From the NCBI RefSeq assembly GCF_002127535.1, contig NZ_MUBJ01000002.1, positions 350,484-410,291 of the forward strand: a DNA stretch of 59,808 nt. The letters are read 5' to 3'. Under the pieces are notes generated by a model. The model was not told where the DNA came from and did no database searches. It saw only the letters and a list, made by a program, of their open reading frames with translations. Each line of letters starts with the position of its first letter. Position 1 is the first letter of the stretch. Below, one piece after another: positions 40,998-50,266 of the stretch. This DNA comes from Xenorhabdus vietnamensis. Lineage in GTDB: Bacteria > Pseudomonadota > Gammaproteobacteria > Enterobacterales > Enterobacteriaceae. Position numbers and translations under genes: made by a program.

Positions 40998-42428
40998 TTA
41001 AGGCTGATAAAAGCCAACGCCGATTTCGTCTTCCTTACGAGTACGGGCAATGACTGATTCAGGTGACTCATGGATACGCAGATCCATCTCATCTTCAGTA
41101 CGGATGACTTTACCACGCAGGGAATTGGCATATACGTCAACAATTTCGACATCAACAAACTGGCCAATCATGTTCGGTGCTCCCTCAAAGTTAACCACTC
41201 GGTTATTTTCAGTACGGCCAGAGAGTTCCATGATATTTTTGCGCGATGGGCCTTCAACCAGAATGCGTTGTGTGCTGCCAAGCATTGCACGGCTGAAGCT
41301 CATGGCTTGTTGATTTATGCGCTGCTGAAGCAGGTACAAACGCTGTTTTTTCTCTTCTTCACTTACGTCATCTGGCAAATCGGCTGCCGGTGTCCCTGGG
41401 CGCGCTGAATAGATAAAGCTAAAACTCATGTCGAAGTTAACATCGGCAATCAGTTTCATTGTTTTTTCAAAATCATCCTGTGTTTCACCTGGGAAAGCCA
41501 CAATGAAGTCAGAGCTGATCAAAATATCAGGGCGAGCCTTGCGCAAGCGGCGAATAATGCCTTTATATTCCAGTGCGGTATGGGCACGTTTCATCAGGGT
41601 AAGAATGCGATCAGAACCACTCTGGACTGGCAGGTGCAGGAAACTGACCAATTCAGGTGTATCTTCGTAGACCGCGATAATGTCATCAGTAAATTCAATT
41701 GGATGGCTGGTGGTGAAGCGGATTCGGTCTATGCCGTCAATAGCCGCCACCAGACGCAACAGCTCTGCAAATGTGCAGATATCGCCATCAAACGTTGCAC
41801 CACGATAAGCGTTAACGTTTTGACCGAGCAAATTAACTTCACGTACACCTTGTGCAGCAAGTTGTGCAATTTCTAATAAAATATCGTCACAAGGGCGGCT
41901 GACTTCTTCTCCGCGAGTGTAAGGTACGACGCAGAATGTGCAGTACTTATTGCAGCCTTCCATGATGGAAACGAATGCTGTTGGGCCTTCTGCACGAGGT
42001 TCTGGAAGGCGGTCGAATTTTTCAATTTCAGGGAAACTGATATCAACGACTGGGCTGTGGGTGCCTTTTACATGATTAATCATTTCTGGCAGGCGGTGCA
42101 GGGTTTGTGGTCCGAAAATAATATCGACGCTAGGTGCGCGCTGACGAATGTAATCGCCTTCCTGAGAAGCGACGCAACCACCTACGCCAATGATGATTTC
42201 AGGTTTTTTATCTTTCAGACCTTTCCAGCGACCGAGTTGATGAAAGACTTTTTCCTGAGCCTTTTCACGGATTGAACAAGTATTCAGGAGTAAGATATCA
42301 GCTTCTTCGGCGACATCGGTTAACTGATAACCGTGAGTGGTTTCCAGCAAGTCGGCCATTTTGGATGAATCGTATTCGTTCATCTGACAGCCCCAGGTTT
42401 TGATGTACAGTTTTTTTATCGTCGACAT
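40998..42428 (-). CDS. miaB: tRNA-2-methylthio-N6-dimethylallyladenosine synthase
   Basis: MiaB adds a methylthio group at A37 of tRNAs that read U-starting codons. The protein holds a UPF0004 domain with three cluster Cys ([35 protein letters not shown]), a radical-SAM core with CNKYCTFC, and a C-terminal TRAM domain. The frame is open to 42650, but the ATG at 42428 ([14 protein letters not shown]) gives 476 residues against 474 in E. coli; the upstream part has no similarity I know. It is divergent from ubiF. Confidence 0.97.
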   Translation of the reverse strand: MSTIKKLYIKTWGCQMNEYDSSKMADLLETTHGYQLTDVAEEADILLLNTCSIREKAQEKVFHQLGRWKGLKDKKPEIIIGVGGCVASQEGDYIRQRAPSVDIIFGPQTLHRLPEMINHVKGTHSPVVDISFPEIEKFDRLPEPRAEGPTAFVSIMEGCNKYCTFCVVPYTRGEEVSRPCDDILLEIAQLAAQGVREVNLLGQNVNAYRGATFDGDICTFAELLRLVAAIDGIDRIRFTTSHPIEFTDDIIAVYEDTPELVSFLHLPVQSGSDRILTLMKRAHTALEYKGIIRRLRKARPDILISSDFIVAFPGETQDDFEKTMKLIADVNFDMSFSFIYSARPGTPAADLPDDVSEEEKKQRLYLLQQRINQQAMSFSRAMLGSTQRILVEGPSRKNIMELSGRTENNRVVNFEGAPNMIGQFVDVEIVDVYANSLRGKVIRTEDEMDLRIHESPESVIARTRKEDEIGVGFYQP

Positions 42429-42626
42429 TTTGTGTATCCGGTGTTTCCAGTGGAATGATGCTTCAACACTGAAAAAGCGCAATGTATTGCACATAGTGTA
42501 TTTAGCATAATATTGTTGGCTATTGTAGTCATTTGAGGGACCAGTGACCAGACTGTAACATCGGATATTCACAGCCGGAAAGGGAAAATTCCGGTACACT
42601 ATTTTAATCAATAAGTTAATGACGTG

Positions 42627-43820
42627 ATGAAGATGAGTAATCCACAACAAAAATTCGATATTGTTGTCGTGGGCGCGGGTATGATTGGCGCTGCGACAGC
42701 CTTGGGATTGGCGCAGGAAGGCTGGCGAGTTGCATTATTGGAGCATCAGCTCCCTGCATCTTACGATGCAGGTAGTGAACCCGATGTGCGCATTTCTGCG
42801 ATTAGCTGTGCTTCGGTGGCTTTATTGAAACAATTAGGGGCATGGGAAAACGTATTGCGGATGCGCAGTGCTCCATATCGAAAGTTAGAAACATGGGAGC
42901 AAAATGATTCTAACGTCATTTTTGACGCCGAAAGTTTGGGGTTGCCGGAGTTAGGGCACATGATTGAAAATCGTGTCTTACAATTGGCATTGTGGCAGGA
43001 GTTTGAGCGTTATCCAAACTTGACATTATTTTGTCCCACAGCTTTGAAATTTATACAGCGTCAGTATGCAAATAAAACATGGCTGTTGGCATTGGTTGAT
43101 GGCACAGAAATTGATACCCGGCTGATTATTGGTGCAGATGGTGCCCATTCTCAAGTTCGTCAATTGGCAGGTATTGGCAGTAAAGGGTGGCAATACCGAC
43201 AGTCGTGCATGTTGATAACAGTCAAAACTGACCAGCCTCAACAAGATACAACATGGCAACAATTTTTTCCTTCTGGCCCCAGAGCCTTCCTGCCGTTGTT
43301 TGATCAATGGGCTTCATTGGTTTGGTATGATTCTCCTGCCCGAATTCGCCAATTACAATCGATGACGATGGCACAGCTTGAGCGAGAAATTTTTCAGGCA
43401 TTCCCTACTCGTTTAGGTAAAGTTACTCCGATTGCTGCTGGCTCATTCCCATTGACTCGCCATCATGCTAACCGCTATGTGCAAGAAGGATTAGTTTTAC
43501 TGGGGGACGCAGCTCATACTATTAACCCTTTGGCGGGGCAGGGGGTGAATTTAGGTTATCGGGATGTTGATGTTTTACTCAAGGTACTGACTAATGCTAA
43601 AGAGTTATTGGAAGAGTGGGATTCTTTGACCGTCTTGCTGCGTTATCAACGTCGCAGGATGCCGGACAATTTGGTAATGCAAGCGGGGATGGATCTTTTC
43701 CATACAGCGTTCAGTAATGATTTGCTGGGATTGAAAATGGCCCGAAATCTGGTGTTGGTGGCAGCACAACGTTCAGGAATGGTGAAAAATCTAGCTCTGA
43801 AATATGCATTGGGGTTGTGA
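42627..43820 (+). CDS. ubiF: 3-demethoxyubiquinol 3-hydroxylase UbiF
   Basis: UbiF is an FAD monooxygenase of the last ubiquinone hydroxylation. The protein of about 397 residues has the FAD-binding [18 protein letters not shown], the conserved PDVRISAIS and the second FAD motif [31 protein letters not shown] is close to E. coli UbiF. A GTG at 42624 and an ATG at 42633 are alternative starts. It is divergent from miaB, as in E. coli. Confidence 0.95.
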   Translation: MKMSNPQQKFDIVVVGAGMIGAATALGLAQEGWRVALLEHQLPASYDAGSEPDVRISAISCASVALLKQLGAWENVLRMRSAPYRKLETWEQNDSNVIFDAESLGLPELGHMIENRVLQLALWQEFERYPNLTLFCPTALKFIQRQYANKTWLLALVDGTEIDTRLIIGADGAHSQVRQLAGIGSKGWQYRQSCMLITVKTDQPQQDTTWQQFFPSGPRAFLPLFDQWASLVWYDSPARIRQLQSMTMAQLEREIFQAFPTRLGKVTPIAAGSFPLTRHHANRYVQEGLVLLGDAAHTINPLAGQGVNLGYRDVDVLLKVLTNAKELLEEWDSLTVLLRYQRRRMPDNLVMQAGMDLFHTAFSNDLLGLKMARNLVLVAAQRSGMVKNLALKYALGL

Positions 43821-44033
43821 TTGATGTTTCCTCTTATTGGGTAGAACAATTTATTGCGTAGAACAATGCCCTGTTATTTGTGTAGTTTGATTACGTGATA
43901 TTGATCTTGGGTTGAAAATAAACTGCCCCTATATGGGGCTAAACGCCGCTTCATTGGAAATGTAGGTACCTGAATGCTTGCTTGGTAATCGTTGGCGTGG
44001 TTTTTGTGAGGATATTTTGGATATTTCAAAAGC
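43821..44033. other. Noncoding region after ubiF
   Basis: No gene is visible. A short inverted repeat (GCCCC...GGGGC near 43927-43939) might help end ubiF transcription, but no T run follows it. Confidence 0.5.
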
Positions 44034-44057
44034 AAAAAAACCACCTTTAATTGGTGG
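44034..44057 (-). terminator. Rho-independent terminator of the tRNA operon
   Basis: CCACC at 44041-44045 pairs with GGTGG at 44053-44057, and the minus strand then reads TTTTTTT. It lies 82 bases beyond the last tRNA gene. Confidence 0.85.
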
Positions 44058-44139
44058 CCTCTATATCAGAAATATTCTTCCTGTATACTCTTTTTCTATT
44101 CTTTAACAACACATATTTTGTGTAACACATTGACAAATA

Positions 44140-44214
44140 TGGCTGGGGTACCAGGATTCGAACCTGGGAATGCCGGAATCAGAATCCGGTGCCTTACCGC
44201 TTGGCGATACCCCA
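44140..44214 (-). tRNA. glnV: tRNA-Gln (anticodon CTG)
   Basis: The 75-base gene reads TGGGGTATCGCCAAGC from its 5' end, has anticodon loop TTCTGAT and encodes CCA. It is the last tRNA of the operon and matches E. coli glnV/glnX. Confidence 0.97.
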
Positions 44215-44228
44215 ACTGGATTTGCAAA

Positions 44229-44305
44229 TGGTGGCTACGACGGGAATCGAACCTGTGACCCCAGCATTATGAGTGCTGTGCTCTAACCAGCTGAGCTACG
44301 TAGCC
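44229..44305 (-). tRNA. metU: tRNA-Met, elongator (anticodon CAT)
   Basis: The 77-base gene starts GGCTACGTAGCTCAGCTGG, has anticodon loop CTCATAA and encodes CCA. The A-rich acceptor and lack of initiator features mark it as the elongator. It is identical to the copy at 44732-44808 as far as I can compare. Confidence 0.97.
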
Positions 44306-44346
44306 ATTTACGATTATCGTAAGAAATGCGATAACTTTCAATTAAA

Positions 44347-44421
44347 TGGCTGGGGTACCTGGATTCGAACCAGGGTATGCCAGGATCAAAACCTGGTGCC
44401 TTACCGCTTGGCGATACCCCA
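44347..44421 (-). tRNA. glnU: tRNA-Gln (anticodon TTG)
   Basis: The 75-base gene has anticodon loop TTTTGAT and encoded CCA. It differs from the CTG gene mainly in the anticodon stem and T-arm. One base in the variable/T-arm region (CATACCC) differs from the next copy (CATGCCC). Confidence 0.97.
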
Positions 44422-44504
44422 CCTGAGTGTTACCACTGCAACCTTTGTTATCCTCAGAATGCTTAGTTAAGGCTATACGGTTTTAACTTATTGCTTCGGT
44501 TAAA

Positions 44505-44579
44505 TGGCTGGGGTACCTGGATTCGAACCAGGGCATGCCAGGATCAAAACCTGGTGCCTTACCGCTTGGCGATACCCCA
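44505..44579 (-). tRNA. glnW: tRNA-Gln (anticodon TTG), second copy
   Basis: This is a near-perfect duplicate of the gene at 44347-44421, with anticodon TTG and encoded CCA. The flanking DNA is also partly duplicated (a TTAAATGG sequence lies next to both CCA ends). Confidence 0.97.
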
Positions 44580-44641
44580 CCTGAAACAAAAACTTAAAAC
44601 AATCACTAAAACATATTCTAAGTACAACCCGACAAAGGAAA

Positions 44642-44726
44642 TGGTGCGGGAGGCGAGACTTGAACTCGCACACCTTGCGGCGCCAGAACCTAAATCTGGT
44701 GCGTCTACCAATTTCGCCACTCCCGC
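44642..44726 (-). tRNA. leuW: tRNA-Leu (anticodon TAG)
   Basis: The 85-base gene has the long variable arm of class II tRNAs, anticodon loop TTTAGGT and encoded CCA. It corresponds to E. coli leuW, which is also between metT and the glutamine tRNAs. Confidence 0.97.
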
Positions 44727-44731
44727 AAAGA

Positions 44732-44808
44732 TGGTGGCTACGACGGGAATCGAACCTGTGACCCCAGCATTATGAGTGCTGTGCTCTAACCAGCTGAGCT
44801 ACGTAGCC
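44732..44808 (-). tRNA. metT: tRNA-Met, elongator (anticodon CAT), first gene of the operon
   Basis: The 77-base gene starts GGCTACGTAGCTCAGCTGG and encodes CCA. It is the promoter-proximal gene, with only five bases to leuW. Together the genes read Met-Leu-Gln-Gln-Met-Gln, the E. coli order minus one glutamine CTG gene. Confidence 0.97.
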
Positions 44809-44847
44809 ATCTTTTTTCGCTTTGCCTTCATCGGCGGTGCGGGGCGA

Positions 44848-44876
44848 ATTATGCGTATATCAGACAGATGCGTCAA
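44848..44876 (-). promoter_or_regulatory. Strong sigma-70 promoter of the tRNA operon, stringent type
   Basis: On the minus strand, TTGACG at 44876-44871 and CATAAT at 44853-44848 are separated by exactly 17 bases. The next bases, TCGCCCCGC, form a GC-rich discriminator as in stable-RNA promoters controlled by ppGpp. Confidence 0.8.
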
Positions 44877-44963
44877 CTGCTTTTTTAAATAAATACGCAC
44901 AAAATTGTTTGTTTGTTCGTCCCGTAATCATTTTGTCGACAAACTCGGCAAAAATGGTTGGAA

Positions 44964-46190
44964 TTATCCTCCAAGAAGATGTTGCAACAGTACACCATTA
45001 AGCATTGCCCGTTTCGTTAGTGCGAATGCGCCAATCGCTGAGCAGTGATTTAATTCAGAAACTACGACTGGAAGGTCTTCGCGAAATGCCTGTAGCACTT
45101 GGGTATTGATGCTGCTCTTAATGGTAGGCAGTAATACCTGTTCTGCTTCTGTGATTTCCCCTGCAATAACTATTTTCTGAGGATTAAATAAGTTAATTGC
45201 TATTGAAATAGCTTTACCAAGATAGTTTCCTACTTGCCTGATGACTTCTGTTGCAAGAGGATCACCCGCATTGGCTGCAAGGCAAATTGCATGGATATTA
45301 CAATTGTTCAAGGCAAGCTGGCTTGGGAAACCTTGACGTAATTGATGCTGTACTCTGGCTTCTATGGCTGAGTTCGAAGAGATAGTCTCCAGACAACCAA
45401 AATTACCGCAATGGCAGCGTTCACCCAAAGGATCGATTTGGATGTGGCCAATTTCACCAAGATTGCCCCGTTTATTGAGCAGGATATTGTTGCTAACGAT
45501 GACACCAGCCCCAGTGCCGCGATGGATACGTACCAGAATCGAATCTTCACAATCGCGAGTAGCCCCGAAATAATTTTCAGCTAATGCAAGGCTGCGAATA
45601 TCATGTCCAATAAAACAGAAGGTATTGAAATGTTCTTTGAGATTCTTAACCAAGGGCCAGTTATCTACCTTAATGTGTGGCATATAGCGGATGACGCCCT
45701 GGTCAGGATCAACCAGACCGGGAAGAATGACTGAAATTGCGATCAATTCACGGATTCGACGCTGGTTTTTGGCAATGAAACTTTCAATAGCATCAATAAT
45801 CCGTTTCTCGACTTCCTGCTGAGTATTTTCCGGCACAGGATAGTGCGCTTCCACTAGCGTTTTGCCGCTCATATCGAACAGCGCCACGGTTGCATCATGG
45901 CGCCCGAGCCGTATGCCAATGGTATGGAAATGACGTGTTTCAGTAATGATGGAGATCGCGCGTCTTCCTCCGGTGGAAGCCTGATGTTCGACTTCTTTTA
46001 TCAGGCCACGTTCCAACAGCTGACGAGTAATTTTGGTTACACTAGCAGGAGCAAGCTGGCTTTCTTCTGCAATCTGAATACGTGATATTGGCCCATGCTG
46101 ATCAATCAACCGATAGACCACAGCACTATTTAGCTGTTTGACTAGATCAATATTACCGATTTGCTTTTGTGCGTTTTCATTACTCATCAA
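44964..46190 (-). CDS. nagC: NagC, ROK-family repressor of N-acetylglucosamine use
   Basis: NagC represses nag and related genes and is released by GlcNAc-6-phosphate. The 408-residue protein has an N-terminal helix-turn-helix (RIQIAEESQLAPASVTKITR, about residues 36-55) and a ROK domain with HRGTGAGVIV, LGEIGHIQIDPLG and the zinc motif CHCGNFGCLE. E. coli NagC has 406 residues. It follows nagA by nine bases. The nagD and asnB genes that follow in E. coli are missing; the tRNA operon comes next. Confidence 0.96.
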   Translation of the reverse strand: MMSNENAQKQIGNIDLVKQLNSAVVYRLIDQHGPISRIQIAEESQLAPASVTKITRQLLERGLIKEVEHQASTGGRRAISIITETRHFHTIGIRLGRHDATVALFDMSGKTLVEAHYPVPENTQQEVEKRIIDAIESFIAKNQRRIRELIAISVILPGLVDPDQGVIRYMPHIKVDNWPLVKNLKEHFNTFCFIGHDIRSLALAENYFGATRDCEDSILVRIHRGTGAGVIVSNNILLNKRGNLGEIGHIQIDPLGERCHCGNFGCLETISSNSAIEARVQHQLRQGFPSQLALNNCNIHAICLAANAGDPLATEVIRQVGNYLGKAISIAINLFNPQKIVIAGEITEAEQVLLPTIKSSINTQVLQAFREDLPVVVSELNHCSAIGAFALTKRAMLNGVLLQHLLGG

Positions 46191-46199
46191 TCTGTATAC

Positions 46200-47357
46200 T
46201 CACGATAGTTTTACTTCATTCCCGTTAACAATGGTTTTGCAGATCTTGAAATCGTGAGTAAATGCGGTTAGATTCGCTACCTTGCCAGATTCAATCGTGC
46301 CGAGGTATTTATCAACACCGATTGCTCGGGCTGGGTAAAGCGTCACCATTCGCAACGTTTCATCCAAAGCAATACCAACATGTTCCACACTATTTTTAAC
46401 ACAATCAATCATTGTGATTGCTGAGCCGCTCAGTGTTCCATTTTCATCAACACATAAACCATTTCGATAATATATTGTTTTATTAGCAAAGGTAAATTGC
46501 TCCATGGCATCGGGCGAAAGCCCGGCAGGAACAATAGCATCCGTTACCAAGATAAGTTTTTCATTTTTTAATCTCTTGGAGTTACGGACATTTGGCCATG
46601 ATACATGCATTCCATCACAAATAATGCCGGCATAGACTTCTGAAGAATCATAAATGGCACTGACCAGTCCGGGCTGGCGGCCAGAAATCGGAGGCATGGC
46701 ATTATATAAGTGGGTAGAGAATGTAATGCCATTTTGGAAGCCATGACGAGCTTCTTCATAAGTAGCATTGGAATGACCAGCAGAAACAGTAATACCCGCT
46801 TCGGCCAATTTTCGAATATATTTGCTTTCTACCATTTCAGGAGCGAGGGTGATCTTGGTAATAACATCAGCGTTCAGGCACAGGTAATTAACCATTTCGG
46901 GAGTGGGCTTACGGATATAAGCTGTATTGTGAGTCCCTTTTTTTATTGGATTGATATAAGGCCCTTCCAGATGCAGCCCTAATGCCTGATTGGGATTTTT
47001 TTTCAGATAGGTGCGCATCACTTCGATGGCTTTTATCATTAATTCATCGGGGCTGGTGATGAGGGTAGGCAGGAAACTAGTACAGCCATAGAGCTGATTA
47101 GTTTTCTGCATGGTATGCAGCGTCTCTTCTGAAAGATCTTCCAATCGTTCATTGAATTGGACTCCACCACAACCATTAACTTGTAGGTCAATAAATCCTG
47201 GTGCGAGGTTTGCGCCATGTAAATCGTGTTTTTCAATTTCTTCTGGCAACTCGCTTATCGGGCAGATCTGTTTAATCAAACCATTTGCAATGATGACAGC
47301 ATGGTTGTCAAGCCTGTCATATCCCGTATAAATAATCCCATTAGTTAATGCGTACAT
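46200..47357 (-). CDS. nagA: N-acetylglucosamine-6-phosphate deacetylase
   Basis: NagA converts GlcNAc-6-P to glucosamine-6-P and acetate. The 385-residue amidohydrolase has the metal and substrate motifs [41 protein letters not shown] and the catalytic Asp in [11 protein letters not shown]. coli NagA has 382 residues. It follows nagB by 24 bases and precedes nagC by nine. Confidence 0.97.
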   Translation of the reverse strand: MYALTNGIIYTGYDRLDNHAVIIANGLIKQICPISELPEEIEKHDLHGANLAPGFIDLQVNGCGGVQFNERLEDLSEETLHTMQKTNQLYGCTSFLPTLITSPDELMIKAIEVMRTYLKKNPNQALGLHLEGPYINPIKKGTHNTAYIRKPTPEMVNYLCLNADVITKITLAPEMVESKYIRKLAEAGITVSAGHSNATYEEARHGFQNGITFSTHLYNAMPPISGRQPGLVSAIYDSSEVYAGIICDGMHVSWPNVRNSKRLKNEKLILVTDAIVPAGLSPDAMEQFTFANKTIYYRNGLCVDENGTLSGSAITMIDCVKNSVEHVGIALDETLRMVTLYPARAIGVDKYLGTIESGKVANLTAFTHDFKICKTIVNGNEVKLS

Positions 47358-47381
47358 TGATATCTTAACTCCTAAATCAGT

Positions 47382-48188
47382 TTAGCTGGCGAATTCCTTG
47401 ATAATATCGGCCTCTAACTGGTGGAAATACTTCATTGTTTTCACTTTCAATTCCATGGTGGCGGGTTCATCACAGACAATAAGTGATTTCGGATGCATCT
47501 GGAGACAGCTGACTGTCCACATATGATTGATATTCCCTTCTATTGCGGCAAGCAGAGCTTGTGCTTTATTCATACCGGTTGCCAGAATCATGACTTCTTC
47601 AGCATCCATTAAAGTACCCACACCAACAGTTAATGCATATTTGGGAACTTGTTCCACATCATTATTGAAAAAACGGGAATTGGCAGTCCGTGTTTCAATG
47701 GTCAGTGTTTTGATTCGCGTGCGTGAAGAAAGAGAAGATGCCGGTTCATTAAAGGCAATATGTCCATCATTACCGACACCGCCCATAAATAAATGAATTT
47801 TGCCATAGGTTTTGATCTTACCTTCATAACGTTGGCACTCAACATCAATATTTTCTGCATTTCCGTTTAGCAAATTGATATTTTCTTTCGAAATATCAAT
47901 GTGATTAAAGAAATTTTGGTACATAAATGAATGGTAGCTTTGGGGGTGATCTTCCGGCAGGCTGACGTATTCATCCATATTAAATGTCACCACATGCTTG
48001 AAGCTTACTTTCCCAGCTTGATATAGGGAAATAAGTTCCTTATAGGTTGCCAGCGGTGTGCTACCGGTGGGAAGCCCAAGCACGAAAGGGCGATCACTAG
48101 TCGGATTGAACTGATTGATCTTACTTACAATATAGTGAGCAGACCATCGACCGACATCACTTGCCGTAGTTAGGGGGATCAGCCTCAT
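47382..48188 (-). CDS. nagB: Glucosamine-6-phosphate deaminase
   Basis: NagB turns glucosamine-6-P into fructose-6-P and ammonia. The 268-residue protein has [16 protein letters not shown], the catalytic region [17 protein letters not shown] and [20 protein letters not shown]. Segments known in E. coli to form the allosteric GlcNAc-6-P site are kept. It is the first gene of nagBAC. No operator could be chosen with confidence in the leader. Confidence 0.97.
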   Translation of the reverse strand: MRLIPLTTASDVGRWSAHYIVSKINQFNPTSDRPFVLGLPTGSTPLATYKELISLYQAGKVSFKHVVTFNMDEYVSLPEDHPQSYHSFMYQNFFNHIDISKENINLLNGNAENIDVECQRYEGKIKTYGKIHLFMGGVGNDGHIAFNEPASSLSSRTRIKTLTIETRTANSRFFNNDVEQVPKYALTVGVGTLMDAEEVMILATGMNKAQALLAAIEGNINHMWTVSCLQMHPKSLIVCDEPATMELKVKTMKYFHQLEADIIKEFAS

Positions 48189-48511
48189 GATTACCTCTTA
48201 AAAAATCATTCAATAATTTAATTATGTAAGGCTATTCACGCACATACGATAGCTGATATATCAATATGATACGTGATAGCAGTAGGATAAAATTGCGCAT
48301 CATACTTGTCCTGTATAGGACTTAGTTCCATTTTATACAGGAAGATATTTTTTATTTTAAAATAAGATTAGTGATATGGCTAGTTTTTTAGCTTTTATAG
48401 TGCATTTTATGACTAAACAATAGGATTTATAAGGATGTTTTTTTATATATTTAAATAAGTTTTTTGTTATTTTTCATTAAAAAACAGATAAATATGGTGT
48501 TTTATAGTAAT
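48189..48511. other. Regulatory region upstream of nagBAC
   Basis: This AT-rich stretch has no gene and must hold the nagB promoter. TCCTGTATA at 48309-48317 and TATACAGGA at 48334-48342 form a nine-base inverted repeat. TTATTTTAAAATAA near 48354 is a perfect palindrome resembling the ends of NagC/Mlc sites but lacks their usual spacer. I cannot place a CRP site. Confidence 0.5.
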
Positions 48512-48539
48512 AAAAAGGAACGTAATTACGTTCCTTTTT
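48512..48539 (-). terminator. Terminator after nagE
   Basis: The 28 bases form a perfect palindrome, AAAAAGGAACGTAA followed by its complement, ending in T runs on both strands. It lies 18 bases after the nagE stop and should end nagE before the nagB promoter region. Confidence 0.85.
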
Positions 48540-48556
48540 ATCTTGAACAGTATAAA

Positions 48557-50080
48557 TTATTCAGTTTTATCTGCGTGACTTAATTTCAACTGAGCTTTTA
48601 TTTGTTCAGCGATGTTTTCAGCTTGTGGGCCGAGGATGACTTGAATACTTTGTTTACCTATTTTTAGGACTCCTTTAGCCCCTAATTTCTTCAATTGAGC
48701 CTCATTTAATTGGGTATTGTCTTCTACAGTCAGACGGAGCCGAGTGATACAAGCATCAACGGTACGAATATTGCTAGGCCCGCCAAGGGCACTGATATAA
48801 TGTATAATAGCTTCTTTATCTTGAGATGCAGAAGTTGCTTTGTCTGAATTTGTCTCTTCTCTGCCTATCGTATTCAGATTGAAAATGCGAATTATTAAGG
48901 TAAAGGCAACGAAATAGATAACAAAGAATAGAATAATAAGTGGAATCAATATCCATGGTTTTGTTGCCAGTCCCCAGCTTAATCCTAAATCGATAAGACC
49001 AGCAGAGAAGCCAAATCCGTGTAAGACACCTAAAGAGTTTGTAATTACCATGCTAACGCCCGCAAGAATTGCATGTAAAACATATAATGCGGGTGCTAAA
49101 AACAAGAATGAAAACTCTATCGGTTCAGTGATACCCGTCAGGAATGAAGTTAAGGCGACAGAAAATAACATCCCACCAATTTGAGGGCGACGTGATTTTG
49201 GTGCAGCTAAATACATGGCTAAAGCAGCGCCAGGTAATCCACCCATAAATATTGGATAGGCCCATGCCATATAGACCCCTGCGTTGGGATCACCAGCAAA
49301 GAAGCGATTTAAATCACCACGAGCGAGATCACTCGCTATTTGAGTAATGTTTGAACCTTCTATTCCGGGTATGGCAGCTCCAATAGTGAGAGAGCGTGCT
49401 ACATCAGGCGCCAAACAGATGTTATGTATTGATCCTGCCAGATCGTAAGTCATTTTTATACAATCACCTAAGCTGAACCAGAAAACGGAATGCAGGATAT
49501 AGTGTAGGCCGAACGGAATCAGGGCACGATTAAGAACACCATAAGTAAACCACCCTGCCATACCACTTTTTGATACTAAAAGGCTGAAATGATCAATACC
49601 ATGCTGTATATACGGCCAGATATGTCCACAAATCCAGGCAAGGAAAAGGCAAATAATTCCGGTTATAATGGGTACTAAACGTTTACCCGCGAAAAATGCT
49701 AAAAATTCGGGTAATTGGGTTTCGGAAAAGCGGTTATAGCAGTGTCCGGCAACGATCCCCGAAATAATACCTGCAAAAAATGACATATTTATTTTAGGAT
49801 CAATAACGGCGGTTGCTTTTGTCAGAATGAAAAAACCAACGACACCAGCGAGTGCAGCGGCTCCGCCATTATCTTTCGCCAAGCCGACAGAAATTCCCAG
49901 CGCAAATAATAAAGGCAAATTTTCAAAAATTCCTCCACCTGCACTAGCAATAAAAGCGATATTGAATACGTCTGGTTGACCGAGCCGAAGTAGTAACGCG
50001 GCGACTGGAAGTGAAGCGATTGGAAGCATGAGTGCTTTTCCCAAACGCTGTAAATAGTTAAATATACCCATGGCTCTCAC
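48557..50080 (-). CDS. nagE: PTS N-acetylglucosamine transporter, IIC and IIB domains only
   Basis: NagE imports GlcNAc and phosphorylates it to GlcNAc-6-P. The IIC part (about residues 1-390) starts MGIFNYLQRLGKALMLPIAS and has GITEPIEFSFLF. After a linker, the IIB domain carries the phospho-Cys in VDACITRLRL near residue 445. The protein stops at 507 residues; E. coli NagE has 648 and ends with a IIA domain, which is absent here, so phosphate must come from a separate IIA such as Crr. The gene points the same way as nagBAC; in E. coli it diverges. Confidence 0.93.
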   Translation of the reverse strand: MRAMGIFNYLQRLGKALMLPIASLPVAALLLRLGQPDVFNIAFIASAGGGIFENLPLLFALGISVGLAKDNGGAAALAGVVGFFILTKATAVIDPKINMSFFAGIISGIVAGHCYNRFSETQLPEFLAFFAGKRLVPIITGIICLFLAWICGHIWPYIQHGIDHFSLLVSKSGMAGWFTYGVLNRALIPFGLHYILHSVFWFSLGDCIKMTYDLAGSIHNICLAPDVARSLTIGAAIPGIEGSNITQIASDLARGDLNRFFAGDPNAGVYMAWAYPIFMGGLPGAALAMYLAAPKSRRPQIGGMLFSVALTSFLTGITEPIEFSFLFLAPALYVLHAILAGVSMVITNSLGVLHGFGFSAGLIDLGLSWGLATKPWILIPLIILFFVIYFVAFTLIIRIFNLNTIGREETNSDKATSASQDKEAIIHYISALGGPSNIRTVDACITRLRLTVEDNTQLNEAQLKKLGAKGVLKIGKQSIQVILGPQAENIAEQIKAQLKLSHADKTE

Positions 50081-50124
50081 CTATTGTAGTAAATATTATT
50101 GGAGACTTTTCACAATTGATATGA

Positions 50125-50147
50125 CTTATTTTTAATTGAAAAATAAG
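50125..50147. promoter_or_regulatory. Likely NagC/Mlc-type operator upstream of nagE
   Basis: CTTATTTTT and AAAAATAAG form a perfect nine-base inverted repeat around AATTG, 45-67 bases before the nagE start codon. TTATTT and AAATAA half sites fit the AT-rich NagC/Mlc operator pattern. The match is from memory of the consensus, so it remains an inference. Confidence 0.5.
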
Positions 50148-50266
50148 AAAAAGCCACAGATAAATAAGTAATTGTGATCATTGTAACGATATTGATAAAA
50201 TTAAAATGAGCACCGCAATGTGCTCATTTACTTGAAATTATTTATACATGTTATTGTAAACGCTAT

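Noticed and set aside
41998-42650. Long N-terminal extension of MiaB to 42650
   Set aside because: The 74 extra residues resemble nothing in the family; the ATG at 42428 matches the known start.
43926-43940. Small inverted repeat after ubiF as a rho-independent terminator
   Set aside because: The stem is only five pairs and no T run follows.
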